From: Saccharimonas sp963550135
Lineage (GTDB): Bacteria; Patescibacteriota; Saccharimonadia; Saccharimonadales; Saccharimonadaceae
Direction of reading: 5' to 3'
Length of the DNA stretch: 64,000 bases
Assembly: GCA_963550135.1 (NCBI GenBank)
Contig: CAUVBP010000003.1
Location: 35,503-99,502, forward strand
The position numbers were made by a program, and so were the translations under genes. The notes below the pieces were generated by a model, which worked only from the letters and a program-made list of their open reading frames with translations, did not search any database and had not been told where the DNA came from. Positions 34,342 to 42,996 of this stretch are shown here, in pieces; the stretch's first letter is position 1; each line of letters starts with the position of its first letter.

Positions 34342-34918
34342 ATATCCTCGTTACTGTTCCTATGGTTAAGGGTGCTGCCGCGCCAACACTATCCCAGCAA
34401 GCATTCACATACACATCGTAAGCTTTAGCAGTATTTACGCCTGAGTTCTGCTCGGCTCGAACAATTTGGGCAAAAACACCGTATGTTTTAGCGTTAATTA
34501 AATCAACGTTAGCGTAAACCGAAGGTGGCGAATATGTCGTGTTCAAAACGCGCACCGGCAGAACTGTATCATTCTTTTGATCAACTGACATAAAAAAGGC
34601 ATTTGTGCCAGTAGCTAAATCAACACGTCCGCCAGGCGCAGGGCAGCCATCTGAGCTGGCACTCACAACATCAAGTGGATTATTGACCAAAAATTTGCTG
34701 CTAGTTAGCTCCGCCCACTGCGCAGGATTAGTATCTTTAACATACCTAATAAGGGATACTTGAGCGTCAAGTTGCTGGCGGACAAGCGTAATCTCAAGCG
34801 AACGCTGGGCAATCTGCGTACCGCGATTCATAACTATGTAAGTTCCTACGGTCAACAAGCTGAATACCACAAAACTAAACATTACCTCAATAATGGTGTC
34901 ACCGCGACTATAACGCAT
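34331..34918 (-). CDS. Type IV minor pilin (PilV-like)
   Basis: 195 residues with the prepilin-type N terminus MRYSRGDTIIEVMFSFVVFS, in which the Gly-Asp replaces the more common Gly-Phe before TIIE. The hydrophobic helix is followed by a globular domain with Cys residues in DGCPAPGGR and NACWDS. It starts immediately after the stop of the FimT-like gene and overlaps the next by 11 bases. It is part of the minor pilin block. Confidence 0.82.
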   Translation of the reverse strand: MRYSRGDTIIEVMFSFVVFSLLTVGTYIVMNRGTQIAQRSLEITLVRQQLDAQVSLIRYVKDTNPAQWAELTSSKFLVNNPLDVVSASSDGCPAPGGRVDLATGTNAFFMSVDQKNDTVLPVRVLNTTYSPPSVYANVDLINAKTYGVFAQIVRAEQNSGVNTAKAYDVYVNACWDSVGAAAPLTIGTVTRIYDK

Positions 34919-35689
34919 CTAGCAGCCCTCCCCGACAACTTGTACTGAGCTTTCTAGTGCTGCATCGCGGTCAATCCGCACACCTAACCGCGCGCCAGTT
35001 AGCCAGCCGCTAGGGTCAACGCAAAGCCTCGCCTGATTTAACCCGCCTGCCGTTATCGTGTCGCTAACGCTTGTCTTGTTAGAAAAGTACGTGTGGATAA
35101 CACCGCTGACTGGCGACCGTACGATGGCGATCGAGATTATTCGATCAGTTTTACTCTCATCAATTCGAGTATCCCAGCCGAGCCCATAACTATCAACAGA
35201 GTGGCCAGTATTTGATGTGGTTAACAGCGCCGACTTAGTAGCCGACAACGCGCTCCTATCGGCTGCCCTTTGCAAAAAATCATAATCGCCTTGCGATAAT
35301 AAAGCCTTGTTCATTTGGTCTTCATTTTCTGTCGCTATATACAGCGGCCGTGCTGTAAAGTTAACGCCATCAACCGACGATATAAAACGTCCAACAATCA
35401 TGCATACGCGGCTAGTGCCTGCCAATACTGTACTGCTATCGCTAACGACTATCCGGTCTTTATCGGCATTAAGCCCGCACTCATTGTGATTTTCTGTGTC
35501 GTTTTGAACATTCACAGTTTTGTCATATTGGCCTTGGATAAAATCGGCAAACGAGTCAACAGCATCACGATAACGCTGAGCGCCAATAGTACCGCCGACT
35601 GTCGCCAATATGCCAGCAGCCAACACCCCCGAAACAGCCAGGAACAACATTACCTCGATAATTGTGAAGCCCCCCGACAACTTATTCAT
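34919..35689 (-). CDS. Type IV minor pilin (FimT/GspH-like)
   Basis: 256 residues with the prepilin motif GGFTIIEVMLFLAVSGVLAAG near residue 6, then a globular domain with Cys pairs (NECGLNADKD, SRVCMIVGRF, ARLCVDPSGW and a C-terminal Cys). It is first in the minor pilin block (FimT-PilV-PilW-PilX-like order), about 35 nt after the pilD stop. The role as pilus-tip initiator is family knowledge; specific partner assignments are inferred from gene order. Confidence 0.82.
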   Translation of the reverse strand: MNKLSGGFTIIEVMLFLAVSGVLAAGILATVGGTIGAQRYRDAVDSFADFIQGQYDKTVNVQNDTENHNECGLNADKDRIVVSDSSTVLAGTSRVCMIVGRFISSVDGVNFTARPLYIATENEDQMNKALLSQGDYDFLQRAADRSALSATKSALLTTSNTGHSVDSYGLGWDTRIDESKTDRIISIAIVRSPVSGVIHTYFSNKTSVSDTITAGGLNQARLCVDPSGWLTGARLGVRIDRDAALESSVQVVGEGC

Positions 35690-35724
35690 ATCACTATTTT
35701 AGCATAAGCATCATAACATTGATA

Positions 35725-36597
35725 CTAGAAAAACGATGCAACCACTAGCCAGTCCATAATTCGCGCACCAACAAAAAACGAAATAAACGATCCTAAGGCC
35801 AACAACGGGCCAAAAGCAATCTCGCTATTAGCTTTGAGTTTCTTGCTAGCAAGTCCTGGAATCACCAAGACGCAGCCAATTAAGTTAGCCAGAAACAGCC
35901 CGACAAAAGCCGTCTGCCACGAAGCCAATATCAACCCCAAGCCAACACCTAATTTCACGTCGCCTAGACCGATCCACTTACCTTTCGATATCAAGTAGAG
36001 CACGCCATAAACACCCGACATAATTATTAGCGCTATTGCCAAACTATATAATTTAACGTCATTAACTATAAAATAACGCAACACCACAAAGACTAGCGAG
36101 ACCAGGCCATACGAAACAGTAAGAAAGTCTGGCAGAATTCGCCACTTAATATCGTAAGCAACTAACATGATTAGAGCTACCAACGATATACACCAAACAG
36201 CAAACAATACCCACTGCAACCCCGCCAGGTGCCATGGCCAGGCCAAGAACGATACCATAAATGCCGCCGCGAGAGATAATTCCATCAACGGCTCAAAGTA
36301 ACCGATGCGCTTACCACAATATCGGCAACGACCGCGTGTCGATAGCCAGCTAATTAGCGGAATCAAGTCGCATAAACCGAGTTGGTGCCCGCAGCTCAAG
36401 CAGCGCGAGCGGTCTTGCTGCTTCTTGCCCTTCAGTAGCGGCGATAATTTTTTGTATTCGGCCTTGCTGTAAGATTCGCCGGCCTTTTTGTCAGCAACAA
36501 GTTGGCGAGCTCGCAGCCGCCAGACTTGCGCTCCAGCAAAGCTACCAAGCACCAGCCCAAATACCCCGCACACTATAGCAATTGATATAACTATCAT
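35725..36597 (-). CDS. pilD: Prepilin peptidase / N-methyltransferase
   Basis: A 290-residue membrane aspartic protease that cleaves and methylates the prepilins encoded around it. The zinc-binding tetracysteine region is present (CLSCGHQLGLCDLIPL and CRYCGKRIG), as are the catalytic aspartates in AYDIKWRILPD and GLGDVKLGVGLGL. About eight hydrophobic helices are visible. It has an insertion of basic residues near 35-58. A terminator separates it from pilA upstream, so its level is probably set by readthrough or its own promoter. Confidence 0.95.
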   Translation of the reverse strand: MIVISIAIVCGVFGLVLGSFAGAQVWRLRARQLVADKKAGESYSKAEYKKLSPLLKGKKQQDRSRCLSCGHQLGLCDLIPLISWLSTRGRCRYCGKRIGYFEPLMELSLAAAFMVSFLAWPWHLAGLQWVLFAVWCISLVALIMLVAYDIKWRILPDFLTVSYGLVSLVFVVLRYFIVNDVKLYSLAIALIIMSGVYGVLYLISKGKWIGLGDVKLGVGLGLILASWQTAFVGLFLANLIGCVLVIPGLASKKLKANSEIAFGPLLALGSFISFFVGARIMDWLVVASFF

Positions 36598-36610
36598 ACG
36601 TCTAGTATAG

Positions 36611-36642
36611 CAAAAAGGTTACGCTTTTGCGCAACCTTTTTG
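36611..36642. terminator. Terminator between pilA and pilD
   Basis: AAAAAGGTTGCGC and GCGTAACCTTTTT form a near-perfect stem with T-runs in both directions. On the minus strand it follows pilA and would reduce transcription into pilD. Confidence 0.8.
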
Positions 36643-36670
36643 CTAATCTTAGCTAACTCTAAAGTTTTAG

Positions 36671-37129
36671 CTACGCATCTAAGCAGTATGCTGCATTATT
36701 ACCACTTTCTAGCTTAGTAATCGTTACGTATTGGCGGCGCGTACCTTTGCTAAGTTTTTGAACACCCTCAGGTTGTGAGGCGTCACATTTAGCCTCACTG
36801 ATTACTATGATACTTGCGTCACCGACAGTCACTGTTTCAGTATACCGTCGTACTTCAATCTTTGTAATATCAGTATTATCAGAAACACCATTTACGAATC
36901 TCCGCAAAACACCAGAATCAACTGAAGTAGTGCCGCGATTACTACCAACTGCGCTATTGTAGGCAGCTGACACGATACTAACATCGCTCTTGCGAGCTGT
37001 ATCGCGCTGGCTAGCTTGCAGTGCTGGCAACGCAATAAACACCATCAAGAAAATCAGTGCAGCAATCGCCAGCACCAAAACGACCTCGATGATTGTAAAA
37101 CCACGGTCTTTAATCTGTTGTTTTGTCAT
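36671..37129 (-). CDS. pilA: Major type IV pilin candidate
   Basis: 152 residues with the prepilin signal KDRGFTIIEVVLVLAIAALIFL; Gly-Phe cleavage near residue 10 and the conserved Glu5 are visible. The head domain is small and has two cysteines (EAKCDAS and NAAYCLDA), which could form the C-terminal D-region disulphide. It has its own TAGACA-17-TATACT promoter, an AAGGTGG binding site and a terminator right after it, which suits a gene expressed at much higher level than the motor genes. That makes it the best candidate for the main pilus subunit. Confidence 0.88.
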   Translation of the reverse strand: MTKQQIKDRGFTIIEVVLVLAIAALIFLMVFIALPALQASQRDTARKSDVSIVSAAYNSAVGSNRGTTSVDSGVLRRFVNGVSDNTDITKIEVRRYTETVTVGDASIIVISEAKCDASQPEGVQKLSKGTRRQYVTITKLESGNNAAYCLDA

Positions 37130-37174
37130 AATTTAGTTCCACCTTTCCCTTTGAACTTATGCTCAACTGTACCC

Positions 37175-37203
37175 AGTATAACCTAGGTTTTTTCAGTTGT
37201 CTA
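37175..37203 (-). promoter_or_regulatory. pilA promoter
   Basis: The minus strand reads TAGACA, 17 bp, TATACT, in the gap after pilC, with a leader of about 40 nt to the pilA start. Confidence 0.55.
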
Positions 37204-37206
37204 GAC

Positions 37207-38412
37207 CTATCGTACGCTGCCGACTAGGCTGTAAATTGGGAATAATACCGCCCCAATCAACACGCCAGCGAATATAGCCAGAATTACCATCATAATCGGC
37301 TCAATCATTGTTGAAATCGCTTGAATTTCTTCGTCGAGTTCGTCCTCATAAGCTTGTGCTGTCTTGCCCATCATCTCGTCAATCCTACCCGATTGCTCGC
37401 CGATTTTGATCATCTGCGGCACCATCGGCAAAATATAATCCTCTGTCTGCAAAGCAGCCGAAAGCGCTTTACCGCTCTGCACTTTGCCAGCAGCCCTAGT
37501 AATCTCTTCGGCTACAACAGCGTTATTAACACCCTCGGCAGCAATAGCCAGCATATCCAGCATCGGTACGCCAGTAACTAGCAAAGTCTGTCCCATACGC
37601 GTAAACCGCGCCATATAAAGACGGCGGAACATACCTTTGAATGGCGGCATATTAAGCTTCAGATTGTCCAGCAAACGCGAACCCGCTTCGGTACGAACAT
37701 ATTGCCGCGCAAAAAAGATCGCTAGCGCTAATAGAATTAAGGTTAACCACCAAAAATTAATCACAAAATTAGATATTCCGATTAAAATTGATGTCAAAAC
37801 TGGCAAGGTCTTCTTCATATCAGAGTACAACTTGGCAACCTGCGGCACGATTGTTACCATCATAAATACGCCAACCGCAACCATCACCGCTAGGACAATA
37901 CCAGGATACACCATAGCACCGCGAATTTTGCTGACCATTGCTGCATCTTTTTCTTGCTGGTCGGCAATCCGCTTTAGTGCATCATCAAGCGTACCTGATG
38001 CTTCGCCAGCGGTAACTAGCGCAATGAAAATTTTATTAAATACTTCTGGATGTTTGCCAAAAGCCGAAGATAATGTCTTACCGCCTTCAACGTCGGCAAT
38101 GATTTCTTGGACGATCTCCTGCATTTTTTTGTTGGCAGTCTGTTCAAATACCGTATGCAGGCTTTGCGTCAACGGTAATCCAGCACCGATCAACGTTGCC
38201 AACTGGCGCGAGAAAATGATCTTATCCTTGCTAGAAATTCGGTTGGTAAAGCGCGCTAGCCAGCCGCCCTCGACTTCCTCCTTGATTGATAGCGGCATAT
38301 AGCCCTGAGCGGTCAGCGCTTTAGCGGCTTCGCTCTCAGATTCGGCTTGAACAAGCGATTTGACAATGTTCCCCGTCGCTTTATCGCGTGCTTCGTAGGT
38401 AAACTTTTTCAT
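37207..38412 (-). CDS. pilC: Type IV pilus inner-membrane platform protein
   Basis: 401 residues of the GspF/PilC family. Two GspF domains (about 65-190 and 270-395) each contain the typical FSRQLATLIGAGLPLTQSL and FTRMGQTLLVTGVPMLDML segments, with three hydrophobic helices near 165-190, 210-230 and 370-395. PilC sits in the membrane and is turned by PilB and PilT. It is 3 nt downstream of pilT in the pilMNO-B-T-C operon. No anomaly is visible. Confidence 0.95.
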   Translation of the reverse strand: MKKFTYEARDKATGNIVKSLVQAESESEAAKALTAQGYMPLSIKEEVEGGWLARFTNRISSKDKIIFSRQLATLIGAGLPLTQSLHTVFEQTANKKMQEIVQEIIADVEGGKTLSSAFGKHPEVFNKIFIALVTAGEASGTLDDALKRIADQQEKDAAMVSKIRGAMVYPGIVLAVMVAVGVFMMVTIVPQVAKLYSDMKKTLPVLTSILIGISNFVINFWWLTLILLALAIFFARQYVRTEAGSRLLDNLKLNMPPFKGMFRRLYMARFTRMGQTLLVTGVPMLDMLAIAAEGVNNAVVAEEITRAAGKVQSGKALSAALQTEDYILPMVPQMIKIGEQSGRIDEMMGKTAQAYEDELDEEIQAISTMIEPIMMVILAIFAGVLIGAVLFPIYSLVGSVR

Positions 38413-38415
38413 TAA

Positions 38416-39486
38416 TTATCCCCTGATTAACCTTTCAAATTCGGTCAAGTCAACAGCGAATTCCCGCGCGCTATCATAAGTAATCGTGCCGCTTTGGACC
38501 AACTGCACCAATGTGCGATCCATTGTCTGCATACCTTGGTCGGCACCGGTTTGGATAATCGCGTCAAGCTGATGGGTCTTGCCTTCGCGAATAACGTTAC
38601 GAACAGCTGGATTAGCAATCAAAATTTCAGCCGATACTACCCGACCGCCGCCGATTGCCGGCACTAACCGCTGCGAGCAAATTGCCATCAAAATATTACT
38701 GAGCTGCGCGCGGATTTGCGGCTGTTGATGTGGTGGGAAGACGTCAATCATACGATCAATTGATTGCGCAGCCGAGTTGGTGTGCAGCGTCGCAAACACC
38801 AAGTGCCCGGTCTCGGCAATGGTGATCGCCGCTGAGATCGTCTCGAGGTCGCGCATCTCGCCGATCAGTACCACGTCTGGGTCTTGACGGAGACTGGAGC
38901 GCAGTGCCGCTGAGAACGAATAGGTATCGTAATGGACTTCGCGCTGCACTACTACCGATTTTTTCGACTTGTGCGTAAATTCAATCGGGTCTTCGATAGT
39001 AATGATGTGCTGCGACTTTTCGGAGTTGATCTTATCAACCAGCGCTGCTAAAGTTGTCGACTTACCCGAGCCAGTCGGCCCAGTCACCAGCACCAAACCG
39101 CGCGGGTAATCGGCAAAATTCATCACCACTGGCGGCATACCGAGCTCGGTCACCGACTTGATCTCATTTGGAATTAAGCGCAGCGCTGCTGCTAGGTTAC
39201 CGCGCTCATGGAAAGCATTGACCCGAAATCGTCCGAGCGTACCGAAAGCAAAGCTAAAATCAAACTCTTTATCCTTGAGAAGAATCTGCTGCTGATCTTC
39301 GTCGAGAATTGCAAATACCAGCGACTCGACTTGCGCTTCATCGAGAGCGTCAAAGCCAGCAATGGCAATTAGCGTGCCGTCAATTCGTAGCATCGGCGGT
39401 AAACCAACTTGAATATGCAAGTCGCTAGCTCGGCGCTTGATAACTTCCTCTAGTAAAACTTCAATCCGTAATTCTTGTTCTGGCAT
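38416..39486 (-). CDS. pilT: Twitching motility retraction ATPase
   Basis: A 356-residue hexameric ATPase that depolymerises pili. It shows ASDLHIQVGLPPMLRIDG, Walker A VTGPTGSGKSTTLAAL near residue 133, the Asp box, Walker B DPDVVLIGEMRD, the His box and the AIRNVIREGKTHQ-like C-terminal segment. Length is family-typical (~350). Its presence implies retractile pili. It lies 12 nt after pilB and 3 nt before pilC. Confidence 0.95.
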   Translation of the reverse strand: MPEQELRIEVLLEEVIKRRASDLHIQVGLPPMLRIDGTLIAIAGFDALDEAQVESLVFAILDEDQQQILLKDKEFDFSFAFGTLGRFRVNAFHERGNLAAALRLIPNEIKSVTELGMPPVVMNFADYPRGLVLVTGPTGSGKSTTLAALVDKINSEKSQHIITIEDPIEFTHKSKKSVVVQREVHYDTYSFSAALRSSLRQDPDVVLIGEMRDLETISAAITIAETGHLVFATLHTNSAAQSIDRMIDVFPPHQQPQIRAQLSNILMAICSQRLVPAIGGGRVVSAEILIANPAVRNVIREGKTHQLDAIIQTGADQGMQTMDRTLVQLVQSGTITYDSAREFAVDLTEFERLIRG

Positions 39487-39498
39487 TGTCCCCTCCTT

Positions 39499-41262
39499 TT
39501 ATGCTGTGTCTGCCGACGTTACGCGGTTTACTTCTTCTAGTGTAGTAATTCCTTGCAAGGCTTTCAAGTAGCCGTCTTGGCGCATTGTAATCATACCATC
39601 CTCGACTGCTTTGCGCTGAATCTCGTTGCTAGTGGCCCGGCGAACAATTAGGTCTTGGATACCTTCATTTACATCCATTACCTCGTACAGCCCAGCCCGA
39701 CCACTATAGCCATGCGGCGTAGCTGGCGTATCGCGACCTTTGACCAGCACGTAGGCTCGTTGATTGGCTAATGGCAAGTCCTTGTAGCCCAAATCTTCGG
39801 ACACGCGCGCTACGTCCTCTTTGGTTTTCGGCAATAAATGCCCCACCGTCTCGAGAATCATCTGCGTCTCAAGCGGGTTCGACCAGTAAGCATCGCGATG
39901 CGGCGACACACGGCGCACTAGCCGCTGGCCAATTACTGTGTTGACCGTGCTAGCAATCAGGAACGGCTCGACATCCATATCGAGTAAGCGCGGCAATACT
40001 CCGGCCGCCGAATTGGTATGCAGTGTCGAGAACACCAGATGTCCCGTTAGTGCTGCTTGCACGCCAAGGTTAGCCGTCTCGCTATCGCGCATCTCGCCAA
40101 CCATCACTACGTCTGGATCTTGGCGCAAGATACTGCGCAGGCCATTAGCAAACGTCAAACCAACGTCGTTATTAACCTGGATCTGGTTAACGCCGTCTAT
40201 CTTATACTCAACCGGATCCTCAAGCGTCACAATGTTAATCGCGTCAGTTTTGATCTCTTTAATCAGCGCGTATAAGCTGGTTGATTTACCGCTACCAGTC
40301 GGGCCGCTTGTTAGAATCATGCCGTTAGGACGTTTGATGCCTTTGCGAATCATTCGTAAGGCTCGACCGACATAGCCCATTTGCTCGAGATCGAACGTGT
40401 TGCCAGTTTTGTCAAGCAGGCGAATCACTACCTGCTCGCCCCAAACAACCGGACTAACAGCAATGCGCAGATCGACTTCCTTGCCAGCCACATTAACTGC
40501 AAATTGACCATCCTGCGGAATGCGATGTTCGTCGATTTTCAAATTGGATAAAATTTTGATGCGGCTAACTAGCGCCGGCTCAATGCTCTTCGGCAGCTGC
40601 ATAACCTCGCGCAGTACGCCATCGACGCGACAGCGTATTTTCAGCGATTTTTCGAGCGGTTCAATATGCACATCGCTAGCGCGGCTCTTGACTGCATACT
40701 CTAGGATAGTACTTAATGCGCGGCTAATCGGCGAATCCTGAACGATAGTTTTGATATCGCTTGACGATTGAATAGCCTCGGCCTGAGTAGCCTGTGCCGC
40801 TTCGTCAACGGTCGATAAGTCGGTTTTATACTGGTCGAGAACATGACGGACACCCGCTTCCGATGCCATAAAGACCTTGAGCGGCCGCTGAATACGGTTA
40901 GCTAAATAATCTACCGCCTGGACGTTATTGGCATCAATCATCGCTACCGCCAAACGGTTATTCACCTCGGCTAGCGGCACTGCCATGAAGCGCTCGGCAA
41001 TATCACTCGGCAACAGCGATAGGATACTCTGTTCAATGATACTAGCCGTCAAATTAACATACGGCACACCCGAAACGTGAGCAATAGCATGAGTCAACAG
41101 CTCGTCGTCTATCTCGCCGATATCTTCCAAAACCGTCAACAACGGCTTGTTCGTTTTAGCCGACTGCTTAGTGGCTCTATCAATAACCTCACGAGAAACC
41201 AAACCCTCGTCAACCAAGAGCTTGATGAGCTTCTCCTGAATGTCATCGGTCATCAACGCCAC
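39499..41262 (-). CDS. pilB: Type IV pilus extension ATPase
   Basis: 587 residues of the GspE/PilB family. The N-terminal MshEN domain (about 10-150) is followed by the ATPase with SRASDVHIEPLEK, Walker A TSGPTGSGKSTSLYAL near residue 323, and Walker B QDPDVVMVGEMRDSETA. The C-terminal region where PilB usually has a tetracysteine zinc site reads RLVRRVSPHRDAYWSN, so the cysteines are missing. It powers pilus polymerisation. It lies between the small 97-residue gene and pilT. Confidence 0.95.
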   Translation of the reverse strand: MALMTDDIQEKLIKLLVDEGLVSREVIDRATKQSAKTNKPLLTVLEDIGEIDDELLTHAIAHVSGVPYVNLTASIIEQSILSLLPSDIAERFMAVPLAEVNNRLAVAMIDANNVQAVDYLANRIQRPLKVFMASEAGVRHVLDQYKTDLSTVDEAAQATQAEAIQSSSDIKTIVQDSPISRALSTILEYAVKSRASDVHIEPLEKSLKIRCRVDGVLREVMQLPKSIEPALVSRIKILSNLKIDEHRIPQDGQFAVNVAGKEVDLRIAVSPVVWGEQVVIRLLDKTGNTFDLEQMGYVGRALRMIRKGIKRPNGMILTSGPTGSGKSTSLYALIKEIKTDAINIVTLEDPVEYKIDGVNQIQVNNDVGLTFANGLRSILRQDPDVVMVGEMRDSETANLGVQAALTGHLVFSTLHTNSAAGVLPRLLDMDVEPFLIASTVNTVIGQRLVRRVSPHRDAYWSNPLETQMILETVGHLLPKTKEDVARVSEDLGYKDLPLANQRAYVLVKGRDTPATPHGYSGRAGLYEVMDVNEGIQDLIVRRATSNEIQRKAVEDGMITMRQDGYLKALQGITTLEEVNRVTSADTA

Positions 41263-41273
41263 TAGAAAGACTC

Positions 41274-41567
41274 CTACCTATTTTGATTCTGACTACGATC
41301 CAGGTTTTGGTTCTGGTTGGCTGCGGCATCGGGTGAATTAGGCGAACTAGATGAACCAATTATTGTTTCTACTGTCGGATTTATGGCATTAGAATTAAAA
41401 ACTTCCGAGCTTGGCTCTTTGACATCACTGCTCATTTTCTCGATAGTGCTAACACTAGTACCAACCCGCGGCGCCTTAAGCGCAGGAATATTGTTACCAA
41501 TAGTAAACGCTATTAGCATAGATAAACCGGCAATCAGTACAATCATCGCTATATCGCTCTTCTTCAC
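41274..41567 (-). CDS. Small membrane protein in the PilP position
   Basis: 97 residues: an N-terminal membrane helix (5-27, IAMIVLIAGLSMLIAFTIG) and a Ser/Asn/Gln-rich tail ending in repeated QNQN. It overlaps the pilO-like stop by four bases and precedes pilB by 11 nt, so it belongs to the pilus operon. PilP normally follows PilO, but there is no lipobox and no PilP-like beta domain, so homology cannot be claimed. A shortened alignment-complex partner is a reasonable guess. Confidence 0.6.
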   Translation of the reverse strand: MKKSDIAMIVLIAGLSMLIAFTIGNNIPALKAPRVGTSVSTIEKMSSDVKEPSSEVFNSNAINPTVETIIGSSSSPNSPDAAANQNQNLDRSQNQNR

Positions 41568-42271
41568 GGCTTTATCCCCTTCTTGTTAAGTTGAACTGTT
41601 TTACCTGGCAAGTAATAAGCGTGTCCAGAAATTGACATCGTAAACTTAGAATCTGACGCTTCAATTGTTGATTCGTCAATATCAATCACGCGAATTGACT
41701 TCTCGAAATTACGCAAAACATCGCGCAGTATATCTGCATTGCTGGCTGATAATTCCATCGTAAAGGCTATCTGTTGAACACTTCTAGAATTATCGGCATT
41801 GTTGTCGCTTGACGAGCTGTTATTTTTGTTACTGTCAGAGGAATTTTCGTTCGAAGAAACTGTTTGAAAAGACTCAAGCTTAGCGCCAGGCACTCGGCCA
41901 ACTAAATTCTGCACAGAGGCGCCAAGTGCTAGCGAGTTGTCGTCAGCTGGCAAAGCGTCCAAGATAACACGCAGCGGATCTTCCTTGTCATTAAGTTTTG
42001 CAGAGCCAAGCGCCGAATTGGTGTTTAACACGCGGATATTATCGCGCAAACCGTCATAAGTCTTAATATTACTATCGAGCGTCGATGTCGTTTGATTCTT
42101 TTCGGCTAGAACTTTCGTCTCAAAAACTATGCGCTGTACTAGAAAACCGCCAATAACCAGCGCAAAGCCAACCAAAACCGACGCGCCTGCCACCCAGCCG
42201 AACATTACGCGGCCGCTACGATCAATTTGCCGGCGCTTATTTAGCGAGGTGTCTTTCTTTGCTTCCGCCAT
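41564..42271 (-). CDS. pilO: PilO-like pilus alignment protein
   Basis: 235 residues with one N-terminal membrane helix (about 25-47), a coiled-coil stretch (FETKVLAEKNQTTSTLDSNIKTYDGLRDN) and a C-terminal ferredoxin-like domain (QQIAFTMELSASNADILRDVLRNFEKSIRVIDIDES) interrupted by an Asn/Ser-rich loop. This fits PilO, which pairs with PilN in the membrane. It starts on the last base of the pilN stop. The PilO assignment combines fold, size and gene order. Confidence 0.8.
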   Translation of the reverse strand: MAEAKKDTSLNKRRQIDRSGRVMFGWVAGASVLVGFALVIGGFLVQRIVFETKVLAEKNQTTSTLDSNIKTYDGLRDNIRVLNTNSALGSAKLNDKEDPLRVILDALPADDNSLALGASVQNLVGRVPGAKLESFQTVSSNENSSDSNKNNSSSSDNNADNSRSVQQIAFTMELSASNADILRDVLRNFEKSIRVIDIDESTIEASDSKFTMSISGHAYYLPGKTVQLNKKGIKP

Positions 42272-42996
42272 TATTTATCCTCCTTTTTGTTTGAAGTCTT
42301 TGCCTCAAACAGCGAATCTGGCACGTGCTTTTTTGAATCAGTCACGTCTACCGAGCCAGTCGGCGAAACGATTACTAAGCTTTTAACGCTGTTCGATAAC
42401 AATTCTTCGGGATAAGAAAACGTCAGAGTAAACGTCAGTTTCTTCTCTCCGCCAGAATCTTCGGCATACGCCGTGTTGGTAATTCTCACAGAGCTAGATA
42501 GCGGCGTCTCTGCAGATTCCGAATCTTTCGTGTATTTCAATTTAGTATTAAGAATGGTTTTTTTAAGCGCGTCTACCGCATTAAAACCGCCAGCGGTTGA
42601 GCCTTCTATGGTAATCGTTTTTTCTGACGCATTATAACGTACCGTTGACATAGTCACGTTGTTTGGCGCCTGCGGATTAACCGCGCTCAAAGTATCAAAG
42701 ATGCGTGAATTAACACCTCGATTGCTACTGATCATATCAATCTGAGTTAGCTGATTCTGGATGGTCAAAAGATCATTAATATCTGGCTTATCGCTAAGTT
42801 CTTTATATTTGCTTTTAATAGAGTTATCAGCCTGGCCACTAGCAAACTGCAGCGACCCCAAAGCAAGCCCCAGCACAATCACAGCACCTGCCGCAGCTGC
42901 AGCCACTAACATTGATACCGATATCACCGTATTACGAACCCGCTGAGCGTGCAAATATTCCCGCTTAACGTCTGGTATTAGGTTTACTTCAATCAT
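42271..42996 (-). CDS. pilN: PilN-like pilus assembly protein
   Basis: 241 residues. The short cytoplasmic N terminus IEVNLIPDVKREYLHAQRVR carries the INLLP-like motif that binds PilM, followed by a membrane helix (about 23-47) and a periplasmic-type ferredoxin-like domain (ITIEGSTAGGFNAVDALKKTIL, KKLTFTLTFSYPEEL). It overlaps pilM by four bases and pilO by one. It contributes to the PilMNO alignment complex. Confidence 0.85.
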   Translation of the reverse strand: MIEVNLIPDVKREYLHAQRVRNTVISVSMLVAAAAAGAVIVLGLALGSLQFASGQADNSIKSKYKELSDKPDINDLLTIQNQLTQIDMISSNRGVNSRIFDTLSAVNPQAPNNVTMSTVRYNASEKTITIEGSTAGGFNAVDALKKTILNTKLKYTKDSESAETPLSSSVRITNTAYAEDSGGEKKLTFTLTFSYPEELLSNSVKSLVIVSPTGSVDVTDSKKHVPDSLFEAKTSNKKEDK

